NCBI GenBank assembly: GCA_963817785.1
Contig: CAWFPL010000003.1
Coordinates: 372,001 to 436,000, forward strand
Direction: 5' to 3'
DNA length: 64,000 nt
From: JAKALD01 sp963817785
GTDB taxonomy: Bacteria; Pseudomonadota; Gammaproteobacteria; Burkholderiales; SG8-39
Shown: piece by piece, positions 23,632 through 31,868 of the stretch
Numbering within the stretch: the first letter of the stretch is position 1
How the letters are laid out: the number at the start of each line of letters is the position of its first letter
Position numbers and translations under genes: made by a program
Notes under the pieces: generated by a model
The model's database searches: none
What the model was told of the DNA's origin: nothing
The model's input: only the letters and a program-made list of their open reading frames with translations

Positions 23632-26121
23632 ATGGCTGCCGACGCAATTGCACTGGCCGGGCCGCCGCGCCTGGCGAAGGCCCCCGCCACCGCCGAGGTC
23701 ATTGACCGGTTTCGGGCGGCGCTCGCCGCGCGCGACATCGTTCCGCCCGCGCGGATCATCGCCGACGGCAGCATTCACCGCTGTGATGCGGCGGGCAAGC
23801 ACGGCAAGGGCGATGCGGCTTACCTGCTTCACCTGGACGGCATTCCGGCCGGCGGCCTGGAAAACTGGCGTGATGGCAAGGGCTGGGAATCCTGGCGTCT
23901 CGACATTGGGCGCGCGCTGACGCCCGCAGAGCTCGATGCGCTGCGCAGGAAGGCGGAGATCGCCAGCGTCCGGCGGATGGATGAAGCGGGCAAGCGCCAC
24001 GCCGCAGCCCGTGAAGTCGCCGCGCGCATCTGGCACGCCGCGCGGCCGGCGGGCGATGAGCATCCGTACCTGGCGCGCAAAGGGGTCGCCGCGCACGGCT
24101 TGCGCGTGTTCAAGGGCGCGCTGGTCGTGCCAATCCGCGACGCGGCCGGCGAGCTGCACAGCTTGCAGTTCATCGGCGCGAGCGGAACGAAGCGATTCTT
24201 GAAGGGTGGGCGCGTCGCGGGCCTGTACGTCCTGATCGGTGTTGCCGGCAAAGTGATCTGCATCGCCGAGGGCTACGCTACCGGCGCCAGCATTCACGCG
24301 GCCACCGGGTACGCCGTCGCCGTTGCTTTCAACGCCGGCAATCTCGGACCAGTCGCCGGTGTGATCCGGGAGAACCATCCCAACGCGCGGCTCATCGTGT
24401 GCGCCGATGACGACGCGGGCACAGAGGGCAATCCGGGACTCACCCACGCACGCGACGCTGCCCGTGCTGTCGGTGCGCTTGTCGCGGTCCCGGCGTTCAG
24501 CGCGGATCGTCCTGCCGACGCCACGGACTTCAATGATCTGCACCGGGCGCGGGGTCTTGACGCCGTGAGGGATTCGATCGCTGCCGCCAAAGCGCCTGGT
24601 GGTGGCGATGTGGGTACGCGCGGCGGCGCCGAGGCGAGAGGCAGGGAATGGCCGGAGCCGGAGCCGCTGACCGAGCCGCTGGACGCGCAACCGTATCCCG
24701 ACGAGGCGCTGCCTCGCATCCTGCGTGATGCCGTGCGCCAGGCGCAGGCTTTCGTGCAGGCGCCGATGGCGCTGGTGGCCTGCTCCGCCCTTTCAGCCCT
24801 TTCGCTCGCGGCGCAGGGTTTGGCCAATGTGCGGCGAGACCACCAGCTCGTCGGCCCCATCTCCCTTTATCTGCTCGCGGTGGCCGACTCCGGGGAGCGC
24901 AAGACCACCTGTGACGCGATCTTCTGCCCTGCGCTGCGCGACTGGGAAACCGGGCGGCGTCAAGAAATGTCCCCCGAGATCGCGAAGCTCGAAGCGGCCA
25001 CCGCGGTGTTCGAAGCGAAGAAGGCCGGCATTCTGGAAGCGATCAAGCACAAGCGGCGCCGGACGCAGGACACGGCGGGCGAGGAACGCGAACTTGAGGT
25101 GCTGGTGAACCATGCTCCCGTGCCGCCGCTCATTCCGCGACTGCTCTATGCGGATGCGACCCCGGAGGCGCTCGCGCATGCGCTGGCCACCGGCTGGCCG
25201 AGCGGCGGTGTGCTCTCGGCCGAGGCCGGCGCGGTGTTCGGTGCGCACGGCATGGGCCAGGACACGATTCTGCGCAACTTGGCGCTGCTCAACGTGCTGT
25301 GGGACGGCGGCGAGATGGCGATCGACCGGCGCTCCAAGCCATCGTTCGTGCTACGCGGCCGGCGGCTCACCTTCGGGCTGATGGTCCAGCCCGAGGCATT
25401 GCGCGGTTTCCTGGAGCGTGCCGGCACGCTGCCGCGCGGCACCGGCTTTATCGCGCGTTTCCTGATCGCGTGGCCCGGCAGCACGCAGGGAACGCGCGCG
25501 TACCGCCCGGCGCCCGAGGCGATGCCGCAGGTGGCGCTGTTCGGGGCGCGCATTCGCGAGCTGCTCGCGCAACCGCTCGCGACCGACGCGCACGGCTGCC
25601 TCACCCCGGTGGTGCTCGATCTGTCGCCGCAGGCACGTGCCGAGTGGATACGCTTTCACGACGAGATCGAGCGCGAGCTGGGCGCGCGCGGCGCATTTCG
25701 CGGCGTGCGCGATGTCGCGGCCAAGGCGGCGGAGAACGTTGCACGGCTGGCGGCGTTGTTCCATGTGCTGGAGCATGGCGTGAGCGGAACGATAGCGTCC
25801 GAGGAGATCCGCGCTGCGGCCTGTATCGTTGGCTGGCATTTGAACGAAGCGCGGCGCCTGCTCGCCGATCTGGACACGCCGCCCTCGCTCGCCGCGGCGA
25901 TCCGGCTCGATTCCTGGCTGCGCAACGAAGCCATTGCAAATGGCAGCTATCGCGTGCCGGCGAAGCGCATCTACCAGTACGGTCCGAACTGCGTGCGAGA
26001 CAGCCGCGACCTGCGCGCCGCGCTCGCCATCCTCAACGAGCGCGGCCGGGCGCGGATGGAGGAAGGTGGGCGCAGGCGGGCTGTGGCGATCAATCCGGCG
26101 CTGCTGGATGACCGGGAGTGA
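23632..26121 (+). CDS. Toprim plus DUF3987 replication protein (primase-helicase of the element)
   Basis: The 829-residue protein joins a zinc-free primase/Toprim half to a DUF3987 (YfjI-type) helicase-like half. In the first half (about residues 1-310) the Toprim motif is visible: VICIAEGYATGASIHAATG with the acidic Glu near residue 211, and LIVCADDDAG. The second half (about 355-829) has LLAVADSGERKTTCDAI, the family's P-loop-like motif. Such proteins initiate autonomous replication of satellite and integrative elements, as the P4 alpha protein does. Iteron-like repeats lie 35 bp after its stop. Confidence 0.85.
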   Translation: MAADAIALAGPPRLAKAPATAEVIDRFRAALAARDIVPPARIIADGSIHRCDAAGKHGKGDAAYLLHLDGIPAGGLENWRDGKGWESWRLDIGRALTPAELDALRRKAEIASVRRMDEAGKRHAAAREVAARIWHAARPAGDEHPYLARKGVAAHGLRVFKGALVVPIRDAAGELHSLQFIGASGTKRFLKGGRVAGLYVLIGVAGKVICIAEGYATGASIHAATGYAVAVAFNAGNLGPVAGVIRENHPNARLIVCADDDAGTEGNPGLTHARDAARAVGALVAVPAFSADRPADATDFNDLHRARGLDAVRDSIAAAKAPGGGDVGTRGGAEARGREWPEPEPLTEPLDAQPYPDEALPRILRDAVRQAQAFVQAPMALVACSALSALSLAAQGLANVRRDHQLVGPISLYLLAVADSGERKTTCDAIFCPALRDWETGRRQEMSPEIAKLEAATAVFEAKKAGILEAIKHKRRRTQDTAGEERELEVLVNHAPVPPLIPRLLYADATPEALAHALATGWPSGGVLSAEAGAVFGAHGMGQDTILRNLALLNVLWDGGEMAIDRRSKPSFVLRGRRLTFGLMVQPEALRGFLERAGTLPRGTGFIARFLIAWPGSTQGTRAYRPAPEAMPQVALFGARIRELLAQPLATDAHGCLTPVVLDLSPQARAEWIRFHDEIERELGARGAFRGVRDVAAKAAENVARLAALFHVLEHGVSGTIASEEIRAAACIVGWHLNEARRLLADLDTPPSLAAAIRLDSWLRNEAIANGSYRVPAKRIYQYGPNCVRDSRDLRAALAILNERGRARMEEGGRRRAVAINPALLDDRE

Positions 26122-26155
26122 CCGTCGACGATTCGATTTCGACACCGGAGGGGGC

Positions 26156-26228
26156 TGCTACTGTTGCTACTCTTGCTACCGTCGCACGGCGCGTACGCTG
26201 ATCGGTAGCAGAAGTAGCAAGGGTAGCA
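26156..26228. repeat. Iteron-like clusters of TGCTAC, candidate replication origin
   Basis: TGCTAC occurs at 26156, 26165 and 26174 (period exactly 9 bp). Its reverse complement GTAGCA occurs at 26205, 26214 and 26223 (period again 9 bp), the two clusters being separated by 25 bp. The whole is a 24-bp arm inverted repeat with 20 matching positions. The place, directly downstream of the primase gene, parallels the iterons bound by satellite replication proteins. A strong hairpin in RNA is the alternative reading. Confidence 0.6.
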
Positions 26229-26313
26229 GGGGGTGTCGGGTCGGAAAATGCGTTTCGATTGGGAATTCCGCCGAGTGACCGCCCGGCGAAGGACGACGTG
26301 TTCGGCAATCCAC

Positions 26314-26341
26314 TTGACGGTTGTTGGTAAATCTGCCAACA
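26314..26341 (+). promoter_or_regulatory. Promoter/operator of the toxin-antitoxin pair
   Basis: TTGACG (26314-26319) is a candidate -35. Directly after it TGTTGG (26322-26327) and CCAACA (26336-26341) form a perfect 6-bp inverted repeat with 8-bp centre, 25 bp before the toxin start. This is the usual place for the antitoxin HTH to bind. The -10 element is poorly defined. Confidence 0.5.
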
Positions 26342-26366
26342 TTCGAAGCGAAATGGGCAGAAGAGA

Positions 26367-26711
26367 ATGAGACCAACGCGGCCGGTATCCTGGCTCACGC
26401 CTGCGCGAAAAGCCTTTGAGGCGTTTCCCGACGGCGCGCGGCAGATAGTGATCGATGCTTTGAGCGTTGCCGCCGAAGGTGGCATGGCGGGAATCGCCAA
26501 GCCGATGAAAGGCCTCGGGTCGGGAGTGTTTGAGGTTGCGTTGCCGTTCCGGGGCAATGCCTTTCGGGTGGTCTATGCGGTGCAGCTTGGGGACGAGCTG
26601 TGGGTGGTCCATGCGTTTCAGAAAAAGTCGACGCAAGGCATCAAGACCCCGAAACACGAGATCGACTTGATCAAGGACCGGTTGAAGCGACTGAAGGAGA
26701 TGCTGCGATGA
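26367..26711 (+). CDS. Gp49-like (RelE/HigB superfamily) toxin
   Basis: The 114-residue basic protein matches phage-derived Gp49-like toxins: PMKGLGSGVFEVALPFRGNAFRV and YAVQLGDELWVVHAF, then QKKSTQGIKTPKHEIDLI, the diagnostic end. The family has the RelE fold and acts as an mRNA interferase. The next gene overlaps by 4 bp (ATGA) and encodes the antitoxin. The pair probably stabilises the element or acts in phage defence. Confidence 0.88.
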   Translation: MRPTRPVSWLTPARKAFEAFPDGARQIVIDALSVAAEGGMAGIAKPMKGLGSGVFEVALPFRGNAFRVVYAVQLGDELWVVHAFQKKSTQGIKTPKHEIDLIKDRLKRLKEMLR

Positions 26712-27031
26712 AAAAGGAACCGCTTGAGCTTATCCGCGGGAGCGGAAACATCTATCGGGACTTTGATGTCCCGGATGCCGACGTTCGCCAGTTGAAGGCG
26801 ATCCTGGCGGCGGAGATCATCAAGACGCTCGACAAAAAGGGCCTCACCGTAAGAAAGGCGCATAGCCTCACCGGGATCGATGCCGGAGATTTCTCGCGCG
26901 TTCGAAACGCGGATTTTCGGCGCATCAGCGTCGAGCGCCTCATGGCGATGATCAATGGGCTCGGCTCGCGTGTTGAAGTGGCGGTGAAGGTGAGTCGATC
27001 AGAAGTGAGGCACGCAGCGTTGGCGTCCTGA
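26708..27031 (+). CDS. XRE-family antitoxin paired with the Gp49-like toxin
   Basis: The 107-residue protein has a helix-turn-helix in its middle (about residues 38-85, IKTLDKKGLTVRKAHSLTGI and FSRVRNADFRRISVERLM). This is typical of antitoxins that follow Gp49-type toxins. The start ATG at 26708 overlaps the toxin stop, giving coupled translation. It should bind the inverted repeat at 26322-26341 and neutralise the toxin. The trypsin-like gene begins only 5 bp later, so it may be co-transcribed with this pair. Confidence 0.87.
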   Translation: MKKEPLELIRGSGNIYRDFDVPDADVRQLKAILAAEIIKTLDKKGLTVRKAHSLTGIDAGDFSRVRNADFRRISVERLMAMINGLGSRVEVAVKVSRSEVRHAALAS

Positions 27032-27036
27032 CGCGA

Positions 27037-27801
27037 ATGAACAGGACGCCCGAGGAGGCGAAGAAGCTTGTTGCCGGTCCGCTCGGCCGGCAAATGGAGA
27101 TGTTCCCCCTTCGGTTTTGCAAGCCGGTCTATTTTGGTGTTCCGCCGTCGCGCGAACATCCCGTCGTGGTCAACAATGGCACGGCCTCCTTGCTTGATCT
27201 ACGAGGCGACCTGCTGGCGGTCACCTGTTATCACGTCATCGAAGGCTATCGTCGCAAGCTGGATGAGGACAGGCGCTGCCTGTTCGCGATTGGCAACTAC
27301 TATTTTGACCCGCTGGCGCAAATCGTTGCCGAAGATCGCGCGATCGATGTGGCGGTGCTCCGGCTTACGGCAGAGCAGGGGGCCGCGATAACTCGCAAGA
27401 GCAATGGAATGGGCGAGGCGTTCTACCAACTTGGTGGATGGCCGCCGTCTGCTGCAAACGTGAATGATTTCGTGACCTATGGAGGCTTTCCTGGTGATCT
27501 GCGCCAGCGCCTCTCATTCGCCGAGCTTAGCTTCGGCAGTTACAGCAGCGGGGCATGCCGCGTGACCGATGTTCATGCGGATTACATTACCTGTGAATTC
27601 GAGCGTGAACATTGGGTCCGGAGTTCCGTTGAGCCGGAGCCTGAGAGCCTGGGTGGACTTAGCGGGGGGCCAGTTTTTTCTATCAGGCACAGCCCCGCTG
27701 ACGTAATCACCTACGAATTCGCGGGTGTGATCTTCCGGATGCATGAATCGACGGAATCACTCTACATTCGCCAGGCGCGCGCCATCCCCATCGGAGTATG
27801 A
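27037..27801 (+). CDS. Trypsin-like serine protease domain protein
   Basis: The 254-residue protein carries a full chymotrypsin-type triad in the right order and context: H66 (LAVTCYHVIEG), D104 (RAIDVAVLRL) and S209 (LGGLSGGPVF). There is no signal peptide, so it is likely cytoplasmic. Single-domain intracellular trypsin-like proteases are frequent partners in bacterial defence loci, where they activate or destroy an effector. It follows the antitoxin by 5 bp and overlaps or abuts the next gene, forming a likely toxin-antitoxin-protease-nuclease transcript. The substrate is unknown. Confidence 0.75.
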   Translation: MNRTPEEAKKLVAGPLGRQMEMFPLRFCKPVYFGVPPSREHPVVVNNGTASLLDLRGDLLAVTCYHVIEGYRRKLDEDRRCLFAIGNYYFDPLAQIVAEDRAIDVAVLRLTAEQGAAITRKSNGMGEAFYQLGGWPPSAANVNDFVTYGGFPGDLRQRLSFAELSFGSYSSGACRVTDVHADYITCEFEREHWVRSSVEPEPESLGGLSGGPVFSIRHSPADVITYEFAGVIFRMHESTESLYIRQARAIPIGV

Positions 27802-27805
27802 ACGG

Positions 27806-28735
27806 GTGGCGACAGTCATCAGCCAACATTTGCTCAGCCGATACCCGGGTGATTTTCACCGAACGGTAGCCGTCCGCGAATTTGTCGAGCGCGTCTGCCT
27901 CAGACATATCGAGCTCGGTCTTGCGGACTCCAACTTCGAAAGCAACCTCTGCTCCGGAGACGATGCTCGATATTGGCAACGGCTTTCCGAGGCATTGCTT
28001 GCCCACGAATTGCTGGACGCTGATCTGAATCTTCGGCCGTCGCGCAACGGCCCAGATTTCCTGATTCAGCACGACGGTCGCAACATCTGGATCGAGGTGA
28101 TATCCCCAGAACCCACAGGGGTGCCTTCGGATTGGTTGCAAAGCAATCCCGGTGTAGTGACGACGTTTCCGCATGAAGCTATCTTGCTTCGGTGGACAGC
28201 GGCTATCAAAGAGAAGGCTGAGAAGTTGCTCGGCAATCCTGACAGTGGAAACGTTGGATACGTCGGCAAAGGGGTTGTGGCGGCGGACGACCCCTATGTG
28301 ATCGCAATCAATGGCCGTCGTCTAAGAGGGAAGTATTTCTCGTCAATCACCGGCATCAGCCAGTTCCCATTTGCTGTGGAGGCGGTTTTTGCTGTTGGCC
28401 CCTTTGCCATCCAGATAGACCGGCGCACCTTGAAGGCGATCGGATCAGAGCACCAGCATCGCCCTGTCATTCAAAAACCCAATGGCTCCGAGGTGCCGGC
28501 CTACACATTCCTGGATCCGGCTTTTCGTCCGATCAGCGCGATTTGGGCAACCGACGTTGACGAGACATGGGCGATCGGAAATGGCAAGTCGATGGCAGTA
28601 GTTCACAACCCCAACGCCGCGAACCCAATAGCGCCTGGTCTGTTGCCGGCATATTGGGACTACGTGGCCTTGGAGAACGGGGACAATGAATACTCGCTCG
28701 AACGTTGGCCGGGTCGCCTGAAGGCGGACGCCTGA
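27806..28735 (+). CDS. Uncharacterised PD-(D/E)xK-like protein next to the protease
   Basis: I do not recognise a named family in this 309-residue protein. Residues 81-100 resemble a nuclease core: NGPDFLIQHDGRNIWIEVIS, with D84 and E97 in the spacing of PD-(D/E)xK enzymes. The usual Lys two residues after the Glu is replaced by Ile, so activity would need a migrated Lys or may be lost. Start: GTG 27806 with GGAG 9 nt upstream; an in-frame start at 27743 would overlap the protease by 59 bp. It is the last gene before the element's right end, a common place for defence genes. Confidence 0.5.
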   Translation: MATVISQHLLSRYPGDFHRTVAVREFVERVCLRHIELGLADSNFESNLCSGDDARYWQRLSEALLAHELLDADLNLRPSRNGPDFLIQHDGRNIWIEVISPEPTGVPSDWLQSNPGVVTTFPHEAILLRWTAAIKEKAEKLLGNPDSGNVGYVGKGVVAADDPYVIAINGRRLRGKYFSSITGISQFPFAVEAVFAVGPFAIQIDRRTLKAIGSEHQHRPVIQKPNGSEVPAYTFLDPAFRPISAIWATDVDETWAIGNGKSMAVVHNPNAANPIAPGLLPAYWDYVALENGDNEYSLERWPGRLKADA

Positions 28736-28800
28736 CTTTTTTGTCTGCTATTCCCCGTGTGTGGTTGACTACAGCGGCGCTCTATGGTCAAAACTACCAG

Positions 28801-28826
28801 CGGGGGTAACTTTGGGGGTAACTCGC
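28801..28826 (+). repeat. Second copy of the integrase arm repeats
   Basis: Two GGGGGTAAC units (28802-28810, 28814-28822) with flanks match 8775-8800 exactly over 26 bp. Being 59 bp before a tRNA 3' end copy, they mirror the arm sites at attL and mark the right end of the element that carries the integrase. Confidence 0.8.
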
Positions 28827-28884
28827 AAAGTCGAACTGGCCGAAACCCAGCATCCACGCGGGTTTACAGGCGGAATGCGAGTGT

Positions 28885-28898
28885 GCCCTTGGCCACCA
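28885..28898 (+). repeat. Internal attachment site (short tRNA-Phe 3' end copy)
   Basis: GCCCTTGGCCACCA equals the last 14 bp of the tRNA gene including CCA. On its own 14 bp could be chance, but next to the duplicated arm repeats it is best read as the attR of the first element, and so the boundary with the second block. Confidence 0.7.
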
Positions 28899-29046
28899 TC
28901 TCATTAGACATAAAATTCCAATAGTAGCGATAGTCGATGCGTCAAAATGCGTGGGCAAATGAGGATCCCGTGTGCAAAATGATGCACATGGACGGAAACT
29001 AATCGTTGTCGCTTACGAGCGCACTACGACATCAAATAGCGCTCTC

Positions 29047-30426
29047 CTAGAGCAACTCGTCGCGCAGGTAATACCAGTGATACAGCAGACGCTGACCGAG
29101 CCGGCGAAATGGCGCCAACGGATGGCCCGGCAGCCCGGAATCAAACAGCGGAAGATCGGCCCGCACACCTTTGCCCGCGATGCGCTCGGCCATGCGCCGC
29201 CCCGCCTGCGCCGAATAAGACACGCCGTTACCGCCGTAGCCGAGTGCGTAGTACACGCTCTGTGCCGGATCAGGCTGCCAGATGCGCGGCATCATGTCGT
29301 GGCTCATATCCACCCACCCCCACCACGAGTGCTCAATGTCGATTCCCCGCAGAGACGGGAACTTGCGTTGCAAGCCGTTGACCAGTAGCTGCAGGTGCTT
29401 CGGGTTATCGGCGTCGGCGCCGGTGACCGCGCTGCGGCTGCCGATTTGCACTCGGTCATCGGGAAGTCTGCGATAGTAGAAGCGCAGCATCCGCGTGTCG
29501 GTGATTGCCTCGGTCGTGAGGAAGTTGCACGCCTCCTTTTCAGGCAGCGTCATTGGGCGCGTCACGAGCGAATTCGACAGGATCGGCATCACGCGGTTGC
29601 GCAGCTTCGGGTGCAGCCCTTGCCCGGTGTAGCCGCCGGTGGCGACGGCTACCGCGCGAGCGCGCACTATTCCGCCCGGCGTCGTCAGATACTGGATGCC
29701 CGCACGCGTCGCCCAGCTGGTCACAGGACTTGCGGGACGCACCTTGGCGCCAAGTCGGCGGGCCAGCGCGAGGTAGCCGAAGGCCAGCTTGAGCGGATGC
29801 ACGCTGATGCCCGTCGGCTCGTGCATCGCGCCCGCGGCGTCTTCGTCCCGCACGAAGCGGCGATGCACCTCTGCACGGTCGAGAATCTCAGCTTTGTAGC
29901 CGAAAATCTCCCTCCACACCTTCGCCTCGGCGCGCAGGGACGCCATCTTCTTCGGGCGGTGCGCGATCCAGAGGTGCCCTCCGGGCTGCGGCTCGCAGTC
30001 GATCTCGCCGACCAGTCCGCGGAAGGTCTCGAATCCCTCGCAGATCTCCTCGTGCAGGCGCAGCGCGGTGTCCTTGCCCCAGCGCGCGATCCACTGCGAG
30101 CGCTGTAGCCGCCCGCTTGCGAGCTGGCCTTGGCCGCCGTTGCGGCCGCTGCAGCCCCAGCCGATCCGGTTCGCCTCGAGGACGGTGGCGCGAATGCCGT
30201 GCTCGCGCGCGAGAAACAGCGCGCAAGCAAGGCCGGTATAGCCTGCGCCCACGATCGCGACATCGACATCCAGATCCCGGTCCACTGGCCCGTCGTCTCC
30301 AGGTGTCGCACCGGCGCTTGCCGCCCAGTAGCTCGGCGGGTAGTCCTGGCCGTAGCCGGGAGTGTCCGACACGAGCGGATCGTATGTCGGGTCGTAGGCG
30401 GCGCTTCGCTTCACGGGCGCGAGCAT
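29047..30426 (-). CDS. FAD-dependent amine/amino-acid oxidoreductase (DAO family)
   Basis: The 459-residue protein has a Rossmann FAD site (VDVAIVGAGYTGLACALFLA, about residues 48-67) and the DAO-family continuation GWGCSGRNGGQGQL. That motif is typical of the PuuB/OrdL gamma-glutamylputrescine oxidase-like group. A C-terminal YALGYGGNGVSYSAQAGRRM closes the FAD domain. It would oxidise a C-N bond, releasing an amine or aldehyde. The ATG at 30426 has GGAGGT 8 nt upstream inside the end of the preceding gene. It is the last gene of the leftward operon; the substrate is unknown. Confidence 0.85.
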   Translation of the reverse strand: MLAPVKRSAAYDPTYDPLVSDTPGYGQDYPPSYWAASAGATPGDDGPVDRDLDVDVAIVGAGYTGLACALFLAREHGIRATVLEANRIGWGCSGRNGGQGQLASGRLQRSQWIARWGKDTALRLHEEICEGFETFRGLVGEIDCEPQPGGHLWIAHRPKKMASLRAEAKVWREIFGYKAEILDRAEVHRRFVRDEDAAGAMHEPTGISVHPLKLAFGYLALARRLGAKVRPASPVTSWATRAGIQYLTTPGGIVRARAVAVATGGYTGQGLHPKLRNRVMPILSNSLVTRPMTLPEKEACNFLTTEAITDTRMLRFYYRRLPDDRVQIGSRSAVTGADADNPKHLQLLVNGLQRKFPSLRGIDIEHSWWGWVDMSHDMMPRIWQPDPAQSVYYALGYGGNGVSYSAQAGRRMAERIAGKGVRADLPLFDSGLPGHPLAPFRRLGQRLLYHWYYLRDELL

Positions 30427-30428
30427 GT

Positions 30429-30824
30429 TCAGACCTCCAGAGCCGGTCGGTCCTTGCGAAACGCATTTTTCACTGCGATACGTCCGTCGCGCAGCGTAAA
30501 TACGTCGCAACCGTTAACCTCGACGCGCCTGCCGTCGGGTCGCGTCGCGCTGAACGTCCACTCAGAAAGTCCGCGTTCGCCACTCACGAAGTGGCGAGCA
30601 TTCCGCCAGCGCGCATCCGGCGAAGCGGCGAAAACCAGGGCAAATGCCGCCCGCACGGCCGTCTGCCCTTGGTGGCGCGTCCCGAAGGCATCCGACCCGG
30701 CTGCGGTCTCGAACACGCAGTCTTTGGTCATCATCGACATCAGCGCGTCCAGATCGTGGCGGTCGAACGCCGCGGCGAAGTCGTCGAGGAGCTTGAGGTA
30801 GTCGGCAGAGGTCTGTTTTGGCAT
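30429..30824 (-). CDS. SnoaL-like (NTF2-fold) protein
   Basis: This 131-residue single-domain protein has the NTF2/SnoaL pattern: helix LLDDFAAAFDRHDLDALMSM, then TKDCVFET, a GRRVEVNGCDVFTLRDGRI strand pair and the IAVKNAFRKDR end. Members are small hydrolases, isomerases or binding proteins. Its place just before the oxidoreductase (2-bp gap) suggests a helper role in the same pathway, which sequence alone cannot define. Confidence 0.8.
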   Translation of the reverse strand: MPKQTSADYLKLLDDFAAAFDRHDLDALMSMMTKDCVFETAAGSDAFGTRHQGQTAVRAAFALVFAASPDARWRNARHFVSGERGLSEWTFSATRPDGRRVEVNGCDVFTLRDGRIAVKNAFRKDRPALEV

Positions 30825-30857
30825 GGGGGCGGGTTTGCGGTGCGATGGGTATGGAGG

Positions 30858-31868
30858 TTACGTTTCGATGAATGTCCGTGGTAGAGCCAGCGCACCGGCG
30901 GAGCATGATCCAACGTCGGAACGCGGCACCTGGGCCGCCTCCCAGACAGCACGCAGCGCTTCGACCGGAAGCTCGCCGCGCAGCCCGATGGCCACTACCT
31001 GTGAGCGCGCTGGCGCGACCCGCTCGAGTGCGCGCAGGCTGCCGCGCCTGCCGCAGAACTGCAGGCTCGCGGCCGCGGCTTCGTCGGTGTACACGATGCC
31101 TTTGGCGCGCAGCACGCCGGCCGGCATGTGCGCGAGCATCGCGCGCAGCCGGACGGCGCTGAGCGCGCCCTCGCAGCTAAGCAGGAGCGATTCGAACAGA
31201 GTGCCGTGATGCTCGTGCGCGCAAAGCCCGGGCCCGTGACCGGCGGGGGCGCGTTCGGCGGCGATTCCGGAGAGCAGTTCGGGCGGCACGGCGGCCTGCG
31301 CCGCTTCGAGCACCCGCGCACCCGGCACGTTGTGCTCGAGCCACGCGCGCGTTTCCGACAGCGCTCGCGCCGTGACGAGGTCGCGCTTGTTGAGGACCAC
31401 GAGATCGGCCGCCGCGAGTTGCCTGAGGAGCGTGTCGCCGAGGCGAGGATCGGCTGCCTGCTCGCGGATCGACGTGGCGTCGGCAAGCACGATCACGCCG
31501 TCGAGGGCGAGGCCCGGGTCGGCGAGCCCCACCTGGGCGATGCGCCAGGGGTCGGACACGCCGCTCGCCTCGATCACAATCCAGTCTGGCGCGGGCAGGC
31601 GCGTCATGACGCGGATCAGCGCGTCGGTGAGGTCGTCGCCGATCGAGCAGCACACGCAGCCGTTGGTGAGGGCGATAGTTTCGCCGTCGCGCGCGCCGAT
31701 GAGCGCGGCGTCGACGTTGACCGCACCGAAGTCGTTCACCAGTACTGCGGCACGAATGCCGGCGAGGCTAACCAGAATGCGGTTGAGCAGCGTGGTCTTG
31801 CCAGCGCCGAGAAACCCGCCCACCACGGTGAGCGGGATGCGCCCGCGGCGAGGTATTCCTTCAGCCAC
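30858..31868 (-). CDS. CobW/COG0523-family GTPase, putative metallochaperone
   Basis: The 336-residue protein has the G3E P-loop GGFLGAGKTT (about residues 17-26), the metal-binding motif GCVCC (CxCC), the Mg-binding EASGVSDP and NKRD for guanine recognition. A CobW C-terminal domain follows (about 235-320). COG0523 proteins insert or guard zinc and other metals using GTP. The GTG start at 31868 lies within the last codons of the upstream amidohydrolase (8-bp overlap), suggesting that it supplies metal to that enzyme. Histidine runs typical of some Zn-family members are absent apart from HEHH. Confidence 0.9.
   Translation of the reverse strand: MAEGIPRRGRIPLTVVGGFLGAGKTTLLNRILVSLAGIRAAVLVNDFGAVNVDAALIGARDGETIALTNGCVCCSIGDDLTDALIRVMTRLPAPDWIVIEASGVSDPWRIAQVGLADPGLALDGVIVLADATSIREQAADPRLGDTLLRQLAAADLVVLNKRDLVTARALSETRAWLEHNVPGARVLEAAQAAVPPELLSGIAAERAPAGHGPGLCAHEHHGTLFESLLLSCEGALSAVRLRAMLAHMPAGVLRAKGIVYTDEAAAASLQFCGRRGSLRALERVAPARSQVVAIGLRGELPVEALRAVWEAAQVPRSDVGSCSAGALALPRTFIET

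Larger units (their letters stand above)
28736..29046. other. Right-end junction of the first element, no gene seen
   Basis: These 311 bp contain the arm-repeat copy and the short att copy. Past 28900 comes an AT-rich stretch with a perfect inverted repeat TGTGCA-N6-TGCACA (28971-28988). A 138-codon open frame from 28972 runs antisense to the FAD oxidoreductase and is not believable. Confidence 0.5.

Noticed and set aside
26156..26228. CRISPR-like array
   Set aside because: The repeats are only 6 bp with 3-bp spacers and are arranged as two inverted clusters; no cas genes are present.
28972..29388. 138-codon plus-strand frame at the island junction
   Set aside because: Most of it is antisense to the FAD oxidoreductase and its composition is that of a shadow frame.
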